From positions 426,731 through 490,730 of the forward strand of contig NZ_LMUE01000005.1 in assembly GCF_009766065.1 (NCBI RefSeq): a stretch of 64,000 bases of DNA, in the 5' to 3' direction. The notes beneath the pieces were generated by a model. The model was not told where the DNA came from and searched no databases. It was given only the letters and a program-made list of their open reading frames with translations. Both the position numbers and the translations under genes were made by a program. The stretch is from Dyella sp. S184 (GTDB taxonomy: Bacteria > Pseudomonadota > Gammaproteobacteria > Xanthomonadales > Rhodanobacteraceae). Shown here one piece after another: positions 53,017 through 60,906 of the stretch. Positions within the stretch are counted from its first letter, which is position 1. The number at the start of each line of letters is the position of its first letter.

Positions 53017-53500
53017 ACGGCTTTGGATAAGGCTTCGTGGCATTGTTATATGTAGCATGTAGCAAATATCAAGCAACCAGCAGCTTTTCTATTTCGTTTT
53101 CGTTGGCGTATTCCCACCGATCTAGGCACTTTCTCAGAGCATGCGGCAAACAGGCCACGTGGCTTGTTTGCCGTCGCAACTTGGGACGTTGGTGGCGTAT
53201 AGCAACTTGCTGCGTCTTCACTTTTTCAGTGATGAGGCAGGCGGGTCGCCAAGCAAGATAGTGGCTATGAGCCGAAGGATCGCCACTTTAAAATTATGTG
53301 GCGCTTTGTGATGCGAGGAACTCCGCCGATAGGTCGTAAGTTCTATGGTTTGATTCCAACATTTCGTCTCAGTAACGTTGGATCGAAACCTGCCGAATTA
53401 TAGTTTTCGATACTCAGCGCAGTGAAAGCTTGGCGTTGCTTAGAACAGATCAATTCACATGCTATTGAGGGCGACTCTTGTTGCAGAGCGACCTTCTGGA
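53017..53500. other. A+T-richer region inside the putative integrated element
   Basis: About 480 bases of noticeably lower G+C than the left part of the window. A weak minus-strand frame (53343-53525, 60 codons) overlaps the end of the PrtN gene, but shows no recognisable domain. No integrase is visible here, although dus-type elements normally carry one near this end. Confidence 0.4.
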
Positions 53501-53752
53501 TCAAACGGCTTGTAATTTTGCCCACTCTGCCTTGGCTGCATTTTTTCGATCGTCTAGATACTCGGCCAAAGACCTCGCATCGACAATGTAAGGCGACTTC
53601 TGGGTGCCCGCGCGGTACGCCGGCAGAGGCAGAGCGTGGCGATTCGCGCGCTTGTTTGCTTCCTCAGCAGTGAGGCCAAACAAATGAGCACACTTAGATA
53701 GTGGAATTTGTGATGTTTCGTATTCTGCCATCAGGGCGAACAGGGTGTTCAT
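53501..53752 (-). CDS. PrtN-family (pyocin-activator-like) protein
   Basis: 83 residues: MNTLFALMAEYETSQIPLSKCAHLFGLTAEEANKRANRHALPLPAYRAG then PYIVDARSLAEYLDDRKNAAKAEW. This matches the small helix-turn-helix PrtN family, which activates pyocin genes in Pseudomonas and often lies beside integrases in islands, where it may act like an excisionase or regulator. Here the GGTAAY repeats lie just upstream. Confidence 0.8.
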   Translation of the reverse strand: MNTLFALMAEYETSQIPLSKCAHLFGLTAEEANKRANRHALPLPAYRAGTQKSPYIVDARSLAEYLDDRKNAAKAEWAKLQAV

Positions 53753-54032
53753 CTCGAATTTTTCCGATCGTAGTCAATGCTGTCTGCAGCGCGGTGTTCC
53801 TTGCCTGCACCATCACTTTGCAGTTGGAAGCCCGCTCGCTTGGAAATCTGCGGCTGAGTTCAGACATCGTTGACACTTCGGAGCAGCAGTTCAATTCGAC
53901 CGTGATGTACCAGTCGCTCGGTACATTAAGCTCAAGGCTTTTACATAGAGCGGCGAAAATGTGAGGGTCATTCGGAAAAAGGTAATTAAGGTAACCTCCG
54001 CTGATATTTGGATAAAACACATTCAAAATCAA
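53694..54032 (-). CDS. Hypothetical protein upstream of the PrtN gene
   Basis: 112 codons with a TTG start, overlapping the PrtN gene by 59 bases in another frame. NDPHIFAALCKSLELNVPSDWYITVELNC has a plausible composition, but no family is recognised. A shorter start at MSELSRRFPSERASN (about residue 56) is possible. It is weakly supported. Confidence 0.35.
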   Translation of the reverse strand: MILNVFYPNISGGYLNYLFPNDPHIFAALCKSLELNVPSDWYITVELNCCSEVSTMSELSRRFPSERASNCKVMVQARNTALQTALTTIGKIRDEHPVRPDGRIRNITNSTI

Positions 54033-54250
54033 AGGTATACGGGAATAGCATCAAGGTAACTATTTGGTAATAGTGAGGTAATTAGTTACCCCTCTAAAAG
54101 GTAATCTCACAGATTGGCGAGACCGTTACAAATCAATCAGTTGAAAAAGATTACCTTCAAGGTTACCTAGGGTTACCTCTTGAGGGTAATGAGCAATACA
54201 ATAAAAATCATGCGCTTACGCTAGATTTTCGGCAGGATTACCGAAATTAC
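53979..54250. repeat. Cluster of GGTAAY/RTTACC repeats
   Basis: At least twelve copies of GGTAAY or its complement RTTACC occur in about 270 bases, several as AAGGTAAY, in both orientations with irregular spacing of 8-60 bases. They are concentrated between the PrtN-side genes and the dnaE2 fragment and are not seen elsewhere in the window at this density. This looks like a set of binding sites or iteron-like repeats of the inserted element. Confidence 0.6.
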
Positions 54251-54497
54251 CGTTTTCCGATGGCCTTCCATTTTCTGGCGCACACCGCCAGCCATCAGAA
54301 CCCCGAAAACTGCCCCTTGGCGCGTCGTTTTGCGTCACATAAGGCAGCTTGCGCAGCCCTTCGCGAGCACCACGCAGCGCCGCGTGGTGTCCTGTGGATA
54401 CCCTCGTCAAAATCGATCGCCAAAGGTCACGCGGGTGCGGCGGGGGAAACCGCGTAGCCTGGGTGCTACTGGCGGTCAGCCCCAAATTGGCCACGCG
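54251..54497. other. Spacer before the dnaE2 fragment
   Basis: About 250 bases. G+C rises back toward the chromosomal level. Frames on both strands are open but not recognisable. It might be further degraded sequence. Confidence 0.3.
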
Positions 54498-54689
54498 GAT
54501 ATCGCTGACCATCTTCGTGAGCGCGGCTTCGATCCTGACAGTGCCGTCATCCGTCGGGTCCTTCGGCTGACTGCCGAGCTGCTGAACAGGCCACGGCATC
54601 TGTCGCAGCATGTGGGCGGTTTTGCGATCGCCGACGCACCATTGAGCGAACTGGTGCCGGTAGAAAACGCAACGATGCCTGAGCGGGTT
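54498..54689 (+). pseudogene. dnaE2: Internal fragment of error-prone DNA polymerase DnaE2
   Basis: The frame reads [18 protein letters not shown], then [20 protein letters not shown] and [22 protein letters not shown]. The motif [13 protein letters not shown] followed by PLSxLVPVENAxMPxR is highly characteristic of DnaE2 (and related alpha subunits). Only about 64 residues out of roughly 1050 remain, without start, catalytic aspartates or end. The match stops exactly where a 12-bp hairpin begins, next to the integron integrase gene. Confidence 0.82.
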
Positions 54690-54690
54690 G

Positions 54691-54718
54691 AGGCGCCGCT
54701 CGGTTTCGAGCGGCGCCT
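54691..54718. terminator. Hairpin between the dnaE2 fragment and intI
   Basis: A perfect 12-bp stem AGGCGCCGCTCG / CGAGCGGCGCCT with a GTTT loop lies 11 bases beyond the intI stop. It has no T run of six, so it may be a weak bidirectional terminator, or an old recombination-related structure. Confidence 0.5.
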
Positions 54719-54729
54719 GTGTTTGCCGA

Positions 54730-55671
54730 TTAGAGACGATCCAAAGGGCTTACAGTCCTCCGGATGGCATGGTGGACATGGGTGTAGATCATCGTTGTTT
54801 TCAGATTGCGGTGGCCAAGAAGCAACTGGATGGTGCGAATGTCGGTTCCTCCGGCAAGCAGATGTGTGGCAAATGAGTGGCGAAGGGTATGTACGGAAGC
54901 ATGCTTTGAGATGCCGGCATCAGCGAGTGCCCGCTTGAAGGCGATCTGAACGTTCGACTCCGAAGCGTGCCAGCGCAAGAGCCGGCCACTATGGGGGCAA
55001 GCTCGGGTTACACGAGAGGGAAAGACGAACTGCCAGGCCAAGCTACGGCTAGCGTTGGGGTACTTTCTATCCAAGGCGTTTGGCAGCGGAGCAAAGCCGC
55101 GACCGTAAGTTAAGTCATGCTTATGGAGAGAGGCGACCCGTAAGACGTGCTGTTGCAGCGGTTGCAGAAGTCGAGCTGGCAGGACGGAAACGCGGTCCTT
55201 GCCACCTTTGCCTGAGCGAATATTGATCGTGCCTTCACGGAAATTCAGATCCTTTATCCGAAGTGTCATGCACTCGGTGACGCGCAGGCCGGAGCCATAG
55301 AGCAATTCGGCCATCAGCCGCGGCGTGCCATGCATCCGGGTAAGGACGTCGCGCACTTCCTCAACGGCCATGACAATGGGAAGCCGGGCAGGCCGCTGGA
55401 TGCGCCGAAGACCGCTCAGGTGACCGACCTCCATTTCCAGCACATCGCGATACAAAAAAAGGACCGCGTTAAGAGCTTGAGATTGCGTGGAGGCTGCCAC
55501 GCGCTGCTCCGTCGTCAGGTAGTTCACAAACGGGGTGATGCCAGCTGTCCCGACGTCGCGAGGATGCTGTTTGCGATGGAACAAGATGTATCGCCGGATC
55601 CAGAACCGATAGGCCTCCTCGGTGCGCAGGCTCAGGTGCCGCCGCCGGCAGATCGTGGAGACCTGATCCAT
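54730..55671 (-). CDS. intI: Integron integrase
   Basis: 313 residues, a tyrosine recombinase. The N-terminal SAM-like domain has [27 protein letters not shown]. Catalytic Arg is in [20 protein letters not shown], Lys in GKGGKDR, the His-x-x-Arg box is [12 protein letters not shown], then [14 protein letters not shown] with His and the nucleophile Tyr. The additional alpha-helical region special to IntI lies at about 195-230 ([30 protein letters not shown]). It recombines attI with attC single-strand hairpins. It is transcribed away from the cassettes, as is canonical. Confidence 0.95.
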   Translation of the reverse strand: MDQVSTICRRRHLSLRTEEAYRFWIRRYILFHRKQHPRDVGTAGITPFVNYLTTEQRVAASTQSQALNAVLFLYRDVLEMEVGHLSGLRRIQRPARLPIVMAVEEVRDVLTRMHGTPRLMAELLYGSGLRVTECMTLRIKDLNFREGTINIRSGKGGKDRVSVLPARLLQPLQQHVLRVASLHKHDLTYGRGFAPLPNALDRKYPNASRSLAWQFVFPSRVTRACPHSGRLLRWHASESNVQIAFKRALADAGISKHASVHTLRHSFATHLLAGGTDIRTIQLLLGHRNLKTTMIYTHVHHAIRRTVSPLDRL

Positions 55672-55910
55672 AAGGCGTGGGGCAGGGAGGGGTGTTGCGG
55701 GAAGTTCACCCCATGACGGTCGCTCCTTGTGGTCGAAAGGGGATGAGATTACGTGATAAAGCCGGTTTGCTGGGTCCGGTTATACGTCTGGTTGTTAGCC
55801 GGACCCAGCACGGATAAGCTCCAAGTGAATCAGAGCGTTGCGTCGGGATTTCCGAGCGTGTTCAGGGATGTATAACCGGACCCACGGGTCCGTCTATTAG
55901 GTAGTTAGGC
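55672..55910 (+). promoter_or_regulatory. attI region of the integron with inverted repeats
   Basis: It lies between intI and cassette 1. The simple site GTTAGGC is at 55904-55910, where the first cassette is joined (G/TTAGGC). Upstream, TGCTGGGTCCGG (55768-55779) and CCGGACCCAGCA (55799-55810) form a perfect 12-bp inverted repeat around 19 bases. TGGGTCCGGTTATA (55771-55784) is repeated in inverse at 55871-55884. These may be integrase-binding or regulatory sites. The cassette promoter Pc and the intI promoter should also lie here or within intI, but I cannot identify them with confidence. Confidence 0.7.
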
Positions 55911-55916
55911 AGCGCA

Positions 55917-56339
55917 ATGAAACGACTCTGGCCATGGATATATTTAGCGTTGTTTGCAGCCGCTTTCCTTGGCGGTCTGTCGATCTTTGGCAAAACTCAA
56001 GGCCACACCAACGTCGACTGGGTTTTCGTAGCCGTCTCTTTCTTAGGTCTCCTCGTCTTTCCGTCCTTGGCGGTCGGTTATGCACGTTCACGCACAACAG
56101 CTCGTCTTCCTGCCGCTTCGTTTTCGCGAGGGTTTCGTGGTGGGTGGTGGGCAGACCCGTTACAGTGCCTTCGCGTAACTAGCCTGTTGCTTAGTGGCAT
56201 GTTCCTTGGTTCACTGTTTACGTTGCCTCATGCCACATCGCAGGGCGTCATGATTGTGTGGTGGCATGCTGCTATGGCGTTTGGCTCAACAGCAGGCGAG
56301 CTTGTAGCGCTCAAGACGTTTCGCGGCAGCGTTGCCTAA
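55917..56339 (+). CDS. Cassette 1: polytopic membrane protein
   Basis: 140 residues with about four hydrophobic helices (WIYLALFAAAFLGGLSIF, VFVAVSFLGLLVFPSLAVGYA, LLLSGMFLGSLFTLP, VWWHAAMAFGSTAGELVAL). No known family. The stop TAA is part of the attC1 left box. As the attI-proximal cassette it should be the best expressed from Pc. Confidence 0.75.
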   Translation: MKRLWPWIYLALFAAAFLGGLSIFGKTQGHTNVDWVFVAVSFLGLLVFPSLAVGYARSRTTARLPAASFSRGFRGGWWADPLQCLRVTSLLLSGMFLGSLFTLPHATSQGVMIVWWHAAMAFGSTAGELVALKTFRGSVA

Positions 56340-56390
56340 CATCTCGTTCAAGGCGGACGGCTACGCCGCCGCTTAACTCCAGCGTTAGGC
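56334..56390 (+). repeat. attC1
   Basis: 57 bp from GCCTAAC to GTTAGGC, with inner GGCGGACGGCTACGCCGCCGC. The loop variant is TAC. Confidence 0.95.
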
Positions 56391-56456
56391 CCCGTAAGAG
56401 CATTGGTCGACCGACTAATAAAGCACCACAGGAAAACCTCGAAATCTGGCACTCCT

Positions 56457-56669
56457 ATGGGAAACAGACGAGACTCGCTACCTACAAGATTTCCCCAGCT
56501 ATTCCAGCAGTGCTGTAGCTGTCACAAGATCGGCCTTAAGCCGGGCATCTTAGCCACCAAGCACGGGGACTACGGCATGCGTAACGCGTACAAAGATGAG
56601 CAAGAATTTCACCTCAATAAATCCGGCCTCTGCGATTCGTGTGCTGCCAGTACAGGCAGCGAGGCCTAA
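56457..56669 (+). CDS. Cassette 2: small cysteine-pair protein
   Basis: 70 residues from MGNRRDSLPTRFPQLF; a TTG at 56403 would lengthen it. QQCCSCHKIGLKPG and GLCDSCAAS give two CxxC pairs, likely a zinc ribbon. The stop TAA is supplied by attC2. No family known. Confidence 0.6.
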   Translation: MGNRRDSLPTRFPQLFQQCCSCHKIGLKPGILATKHGDYGMRNAYKDEQEFHLNKSGLCDSCAASTGSEA

Positions 56670-56720
56670 CTACTCGTTCAAGGCGGACGGCTTCGCCGCC
56701 GCTTAACTCCAGCGTTAGGC
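56664..56720 (+). repeat. attC2
   Basis: 57 bp, GCCTAAC to GTTAGGC, with the consensus core GGCTTCGCC. Confidence 0.95.
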
Positions 56721-56730
56721 CTCAAATCGC

Positions 56731-57033
56731 ATGAATGGACGCATGTCGAATCTTCTCAAGACATTCGCAAAGTGGATGCTTTTCGCTTCCGCAGCGGTCT
56801 TTGTCACAGGGTTTTGCTGGATCATCGCAGCAGCACCGTGTAGCAACGTCGGCGCTTATATTCTCATCTCATCCATCGCTCTAACGGCACTATCCGCCTT
56901 TGCTTTACTGGTGAGGGCATTGGCAGTTCGTACGGCGGCATCAGTTGGCCTTGGGGCCGCTGTTGCCTTCTGGGGCGTTGTAGAGTTCTACATTTTCGCC
57001 TTTACAGCGCTTATGCTTTGCCGAGGCGTGTAA
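56731..57033 (+). CDS. Cassette 3: membrane protein
   Basis: 100 residues with three helices (WMLFASAAVFVTGFCWIIAAA, AYILISSIALTALSAFALLV, LGAAVAFWGVVEFYIFAFTALML). An alternative start is at 56743. Unknown family. Confidence 0.7.
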   Translation: MNGRMSNLLKTFAKWMLFASAAVFVTGFCWIIAAAPCSNVGAYILISSIALTALSAFALLVRALAVRTAASVGLGAAVAFWGVVEFYIFAFTALMLCRGV

Positions 57034-57035
57034 GT

Positions 57036-57092
57036 GCCTAACAATTCGTTCAAGGCGGACGGCTTCGCCGCCGCTTAACTCCAGCGTTAGGT
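57036..57092 (+). repeat. attC3
   Basis: 57 bp, GCCTAAC to GTTAGGT, with the consensus core. Confidence 0.95.
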
Positions 57093-57096
57093 GCTA

Positions 57097-57462
57097 ATGA
57101 CAAGCTCCGAGAAATTGAAAGTGATGAAGGTGCACTTCGCATCTATTGGCATCAGCCCTATTACTGGAGCGCCATGGATTTGGCGCATTCTGTGGTTCTT
57201 CAGAGTTCCGGTTCCACCCCTAGTTTTCTTACCCTTCGCTTCTGTGGCTCTAATCACGGGTGGCTTTTTCGCTGCGCTCTGGGGACTGTTCATGTGGTTT
57301 GTCTTTTGGTCCCGCGGTGGTGAATCAATGTGGATCGTAGTCGGACTTCCGCTGCTGGTCGGAGCCATGTTCGGCTACATCAATGCAAAGCGTTCCCGTA
57401 CTATCGCCCGTACGTATAAGCTTCCGCTGTGGGCCGACTACAAGGGGCCACCACAGTCGTAG
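57097..57462 (+). CDS. Cassette 4: DUF6404-like membrane protein
   Basis: 121 residues from MTSSEKLKVMKVHFASIGI; a GTG six bases upstream is possible. The pattern GAPWIWRILWFFRVPVPPL then FFAALWGLFMWFVFW resembles DUF6404, a two-helix family that is frequent in Vibrio and other integron cassettes (from memory). A cytoplasmic tail ends KLPLWADYKGPPQS. Confidence 0.75.
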   Translation: MTSSEKLKVMKVHFASIGISPITGAPWIWRILWFFRVPVPPLVFLPFASVALITGGFFAALWGLFMWFVFWSRGGESMWIVVGLPLLVGAMFGYINAKRSRTIARTYKLPLWADYKGPPQS

Positions 57463-57466
57463 AAGC

Positions 57467-57523
57467 ACCTAACATCTCGTTCAAGGCGGACGGCTTCGCC
57501 GCCGCTTAACTCCAGCGTTAGGC
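57467..57523 (+). repeat. attC4
   Basis: 57 bp, ACCTAAC to GTTAGGC. The left box pairs with the start of its own cassette (TTAGGTGCT / AGCACCTAA). Confidence 0.95.
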
Positions 57524-57535
57524 CGAAGGGATCGC

Positions 57536-57835
57536 ATGTCGTACTTTAAAGTCACCCTTTCAGGCAGCGGCATCGAGTACCCGTTTGAGGATGCATCTGC
57601 ACCAGTGATTGGCTTTATTACCACCCGGGTTGTGAGAGCATCGAACCTTGGCCACGCACAGCTGCTTGCTAAGGAGCTAGTGCTGTCCGAGTGGCAAGCC
57701 GGTGGCACTTATGCAGCAGCTAACCGCGGACACATTCCTTCGCTGGCCGTAGAGCAGTCCTTTCCAATCGGACGTTTCGCTGGCATCTTTGGGCGTAAGC
57801 CGGCCAGCTATTCGTTCTACCAGCTTGACGACTAA
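57536..57835 (+). CDS. Cassette 5: soluble hypothetical protein
   Basis: 99 residues: MSYFKVTLSGSGIEYPFEDASAPVIGFITTRVVRASN then a helix LGHAQLLAKELVLSEW. Looks like a small alpha/beta domain without signal or membrane helix. Family unknown. Confidence 0.65.
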   Translation: MSYFKVTLSGSGIEYPFEDASAPVIGFITTRVVRASNLGHAQLLAKELVLSEWQAGGTYAAANRGHIPSLAVEQSFPIGRFAGIFGRKPASYSFYQLDD

Positions 57836-57838
57836 GCG

Positions 57839-57895
57839 GCCTAACAATTCGTTCAAGGCGGACGCCTCCGGCGCCGCTTAACTCAAGCGTTAGGC
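57839..57895 (+). repeat. attC5
   Basis: 57 bp, GCCTAAC to GTTAGGC. The tip is GCC-TCC-GGC instead of GGC-TTC-GCC: both arms changed together, so the stem still pairs. Confidence 0.95.
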
Positions 57896-57902
57896 GGCAA
57901 GC

Positions 57903-58205
57903 ATGGATTTCTTTCTGGCAAAGGAGCGCATCAGCCTCAAGCGCTCGTTTCAGCTCTACTGGCTTTACGTTCTTCCGTTTCCCTGCGTTCCATTTCTCGC
58001 TATCCCCATAAGAGCTACGCTTCCACCAACTGCTGCCTCTATTGTTTCGGGCGCCTCCTTCTTTGCTGCGTTCGCACTTGGCATGTGGCCCGTAGCCTTC
58101 AAAGATGCGTCTAACAAATTGTGGTTGCTCACCGGCTTGGCATGGTTCATATCTGTCGTGCTGGCAATGTTTCTTTCGGCAGTCGCTGGTATCGGAGCCG
58201 CCTAA
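57903..58205 (+). CDS. Cassette 6: membrane protein
   Basis: 100 residues with three helices (LYWLYVLPFPCVPFLAIPI, ASIVSGASFFAAFALGMWPVAF, LWLLTGLAWFISVVLAMFLSAVAGI). Stop TAA lies in the attC6 left box. Unknown family. Confidence 0.7.
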   Translation: MDFFLAKERISLKRSFQLYWLYVLPFPCVPFLAIPIRATLPPTAASIVSGASFFAAFALGMWPVAFKDASNKLWLLTGLAWFISVVLAMFLSAVAGIGAA

Positions 58206-58256
58206 CATTTCGTTCAAGGCGGACGGCTTCGCCGCCGCTTAACTCCAGCGTTAGGT
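58200..58256 (+). repeat. attC6
   Basis: 57 bp, GCCTAAC to GTTAGGT, consensus core. Confidence 0.95.
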
Positions 58257-58261
58257 GGCAA

Positions 58262-58576
58262 ATGGACCTGGCAGCATCGAAATGGAAGGTCGCAGCGTTA
58301 ACCTTGGTTACCTTGCCAGCGGCCATTTGGTACGTCGTGGACAATCCGGACACGCACATTTTAAAACTTGTGTTTCTTTTGGGTTTCTCGCCGTTGTTCG
58401 TCGGCGCTGGTGCAGAGCTATATGGTCAGTGGATGGCTGTGTGGGACAAGTGGGGCAATCCCGAACCCCACGTCGCGGGAAGCCCGACAGGTAACAAAAT
58501 TGCTGTCATATTGGGCCTCACTCTTCTCGGTCTTGTGGTATTTCTTGCTTACGTTGGTGCCACGCGCCGCACCTAA
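58262..58576 (+). CDS. Cassette 7: membrane protein
   Basis: 104 residues from MDLAASKWKVAALTLVTLP. Helices at about 9-26, 35-55 and 82-99 (IAVILGLTLLGLVVFLAYVG). The loop YGQWMAVWDKWGNPEPHVAG is polar. Stop TAA lies in attC7. Unknown family. Confidence 0.7.
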   Translation: MDLAASKWKVAALTLVTLPAAIWYVVDNPDTHILKLVFLLGFSPLFVGAGAELYGQWMAVWDKWGNPEPHVAGSPTGNKIAVILGLTLLGLVVFLAYVGATRRT

Positions 58577-58627
58577 CTACTCGTTCAAGGCGGACGGCTT
58601 TGCCGCCGCTTAACTCCAGCGTTAGGC
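58571..58627 (+). repeat. attC7
   Basis: 57 bp, ACCTAAC to GTTAGGC; tip TTT (GGCTTTGCC). Confidence 0.95.
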
Positions 58628-58630
58628 CTC

Positions 58631-59164
58631 ATGAATATGCGGATAGCACTACTAGCCACGCTACTAGCGGCGCTTTTGGCCTGTCATCCAGCCGCAGAGG
58701 CGCGCGAGAAAGGATTTACGGGCCTTCAATGCGGTGCTGATATACCTAAGTTGCTGGTCGGGAGAACCATGCCAAATGAAAGGGTGGTCGTAATAGAGAG
58801 CCGGTATAAGAACCTGGGTCTCAGGGACTTAGGCGCAACGGAATTAGACGCTGGTTCCAATGCGATCTGGTGGTTGATCTGTGGTACAGAGATTGTTGAG
58901 CTCGAAGACTCTCATTCTGTCGTCAAAGACGTGCTGAGTTTTAAGTCCTTGCCAAGTCAGGCCTTGCTGTTTGAAGGTAGTTGCACCGTAAATAACTCGC
59001 CACTCCGAGACGAGGTAGTTGCAGTCTTGGCCGATCAACCTGGACACGCCATGCTTCCGGCCACGGAAGCGTGGACAATTAATGAGGCTAAGGGCCGTTT
59101 CATACCGCTAAGCCCAGCAACGCTTTTGTGCCCAAGGGGGCAAGCGCATGCGGTCGGAACTTAG
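58631..59164 (+). CDS. Cassette 8: probable lipoprotein
   Basis: 177 residues; a second ATG at 58637 is possible. The signal ends LLAALLACHPAAEA with a lipobox-like LLAC. The mature part has Cys in LQCGADIP, LICGTEIV, GSCTVNN and LLCPRG, which could make two disulfides. Unknown family. Confidence 0.65.
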   Translation: MNMRIALLATLLAALLACHPAAEAREKGFTGLQCGADIPKLLVGRTMPNERVVVIESRYKNLGLRDLGATELDAGSNAIWWLICGTEIVELEDSHSVVKDVLSFKSLPSQALLFEGSCTVNNSPLRDEVVAVLADQPGHAMLPATEAWTINEAKGRFIPLSPATLLCPRGQAHAVGT

Positions 59165-59181
59165 TGAATGCGAGTCCGAAG

Positions 59182-59238
59182 GCCTAACAATTCGTTCAAG
59201 GCGGACGCCTTCGGCGCCGCTTAACTCCAGCGTTAGAG
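59182..59238 (+). repeat. attC8
   Basis: 57 bp, GCCTAAC to GTTAGAG. The tip is GCC-TTC-GGC, again a compensated change of both arms. Confidence 0.95.
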
Positions 59239-59241
59239 CGC

Positions 59242-59532
59242 ATGAAACAGACCTCCGCGGCAAATTTGGCTTTGATTCTTGTTGTAGCTGGTTGGTTGCT
59301 GGCTTGCTACGGTGTCATGTCGCAACTTGGCGACCCGTCGCCATCAGTTCCTCACGCGCAAGTCGAAGCTGCTCAGCACCAGTCGCTGGCAGTATTGTTC
59401 ATCGGCGTAGCGAGCATTCTCACGGCACTCTGGCTGTCCGGCTACAGTTTTTCCGCCGCAAAGGTCCGTGCCAGCGCTTGCGCGGCGTTAATCTTTCTGC
59501 CTTCGGTTGCTGTTGTCTGGAGCACGCTGTAG
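59242..59532 (+). CDS. Cassette 9: membrane protein
   Basis: 96 residues with three helices (LALILVVAGWLLACYGVM, SLAVLFIGVASILTALWLSGY, ACAALIFLPSVAVVWSTL). Unknown family. Confidence 0.7.
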   Translation: MKQTSAANLALILVVAGWLLACYGVMSQLGDPSPSVPHAQVEAAQHQSLAVLFIGVASILTALWLSGYSFSAAKVRASACAALIFLPSVAVVWSTL

Positions 59533-59543
59533 GTGGCGGTGCG

Positions 59544-59600
59544 CTCTAACTACTCGTTCAAGGCGGACGGCTTCGCCGCCGCTTAACTCCAGCGTTAGGG
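59544..59600 (+). repeat. attC9
   Basis: 57 bp, CTCTAAC to GTTAGGG; the left box mirrors the start of its own cassette (TTAGAGCGC / GCGCTCTAA). Confidence 0.95.
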
Positions 59601-59605
59601 CGCAA

Positions 59606-60019
59606 ATGCAACTTTACTCGCACATTGTGGATCTACGAATTTCGCATACTGCGCTTGACCCGGATGTGGTCACTCGCACGCTAGGCATGGAGCCTCAGCA
59701 GGCTTGGCAAGCAGGTAATCCTCGTAAAACTCCGAAGGGCACTCTGCTCACGGGTACTCGCACAACTGGTTATTGGGCTGCCAATCCATTCTCTTACGGT
59801 TGGCGCGACTCTACCGACGCACTAGTCGAGGATGCATTGGAGGAGCTGGTCACCTTCTTGGAGCCGCATCGAGACTTCCTCATTGAGCTCAGCAAGGGTG
59901 GCAATGTACGCATATGGGCAAGTACATCCAGCAATCGCAATTACGCACTCGACCTCGCACCTAGCATGCTTATCCGTATTGCCTCACTAGGTGCTAGTTT
60001 CATCCACGACGTGTTCTAG
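59606..60019 (+). CDS. Cassette 10: DUF4279-like protein
   Basis: 137 residues from MQLYSHIVDLRISHTALDPDVVTRTLGMEPQQAWQAG. RTTGYWAANPFSYGWRDSTDALVEDALEELV and LSKGGNVRIWASTS follow the pattern of DUF4279, which is often seen in cassettes and polymorphic-toxin loci (from memory). Soluble; no catalytic motif is known. Confidence 0.78.
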   Translation: MQLYSHIVDLRISHTALDPDVVTRTLGMEPQQAWQAGNPRKTPKGTLLTGTRTTGYWAANPFSYGWRDSTDALVEDALEELVTFLEPHRDFLIELSKGGNVRIWASTSSNRNYALDLAPSMLIRIASLGASFIHDVF

Positions 60020-60033
60020 GGAGCGTCAGTGCG

Positions 60034-60090
60034 CCCTAACATTTCATTCAAGGCGGACGGCTTCGCCGCCGCTTAACTCCAGCGTTAGGC
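60034..60090 (+). repeat. attC10
   Basis: 57 bp, CCCTAAC to GTTAGGC; mirrors the cassette start TTAGGGCGC. Confidence 0.95.
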
Positions 60091-60095
60091 CTCTT

Positions 60096-60539
60096 ATGAA
60101 GCTGCTTCGATCTCTTGAATGTTCTGCTTTGGCGCTGTTGATTGCGGGCTGTGCCAGTACCATGAGTCCGGGTGCTGCATCGACGCGAGTCGAACCGGAC
60201 ACACCGGCTATGCATGCTGCAAAGGCGATCGACGCGATTCTTTATGCGGATTACTCACAGCAGGAGCGCCTAGCCAAGTTAAAACCGTATGCCGCACTGA
60301 TGCAGTCTATGGAGGATGTTAAAAAGAGACTTGAGTTCGGCTTTTGTTTTGGTAGCGGTCCTGGCGTCATGCAATGCAAAGTTGCCAACAGCGGATTGAG
60401 CCTTGTGTTCGATCCCGACAAGAAGCTCAGGCTGATGCGCAGGGATGCACGTGTAGTCGGTGGCGTTGCATATCCGGAGATGTCTCTAACGGATCGAGGA
60501 TTCGAGTGGCACGGCTATCGGCGTTGGTATCAGAACTAG
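60096..60539 (+). CDS. Cassette 11: lipoprotein
   Basis: 147 residues from MKLLRSLECSALALLIAGCAST; the lipobox is LIAGC (Cys19). A helical stretch (AMHAAKAIDAILYADYSQQERLAKLKPYAALMQ) precedes a beta region with two Cys (FCFGSGPGVMQCK). Unknown family. Confidence 0.7.
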   Translation: MKLLRSLECSALALLIAGCASTMSPGAASTRVEPDTPAMHAAKAIDAILYADYSQQERLAKLKPYAALMQSMEDVKKRLEFGFCFGSGPGVMQCKVANSGLSLVFDPDKKLRLMRRDARVVGGVAYPEMSLTDRGFEWHGYRRWYQN

Positions 60540-60560
60540 CTACCTAAGGCATAACGTTGT

Positions 60561-60617
60561 GCCTAACTACTCATTCAAGCGGACGCGCTTCGCCGCCGCT
60601 TAACTCAGGCGTTAGAC
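60561..60617 (+). repeat. attC11 (divergent)
   Basis: 57 bp, GCCTAAC to GTTAGAC. It differs most from the others: CAAGCGGACGCGCTTCGCC and AACTCAGGCG. Confidence 0.93.
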
Positions 60618-60637
60618 GTCAGAGCATCTGAGTTCTC

Positions 60638-60895
60638 ATGATTGCCTACCTTCTAATCTTCGCGGCCGTTGGCGTTTACGCCGTTTTGGGCAACTTTGTC
60701 GCCTACGTCATGCTCGCATCGCGTGGTGTTCCCATGCGCTTCTTCTTTGCCGGAGTGCCTGGCTATCTTTATCGCGCTTGTGTAACAGCTGGCCCAGCTA
60801 TCAGCATCAATTTACGGCGGTTCTGTCTCAGCACTGGTGTAGCATTCCTCGCAGCGACCCTTCTTGGGCTCGGGCTAGTTGGCTTCGCTCAGTAG
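60638..60895 (+). CDS. Cassette 12: small membrane protein
   Basis: 85 residues with helices at the N-terminus (IAYLLIFAAVGVYAVLGNFVAYVML) and C-terminus (GVAFLAATLLGLGLVGF). Unknown family. Confidence 0.65.
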   Translation: MIAYLLIFAAVGVYAVLGNFVAYVMLASRGVPMRFFFAGVPGYLYRACVTAGPAISINLRRFCLSTGVAFLAATLLGLGLVGFAQ

Positions 60896-60906
60896 TTGTG
60901 GCGACC

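Noticed and set aside
53037..53261. Possible integrase remnant right of the dusA fragment
   Set aside because: The frame shows no tyrosine-recombinase motif (no R...HxxR...Y), so I cannot support an integrase here.
54260..54938. Continuous 200-codon plus-strand frame as a real gene
   Set aside because: Only about 64 codons match DnaE2; the remainder runs through a hairpin and antisense into intI, so it is a chance fusion around a gene fragment.
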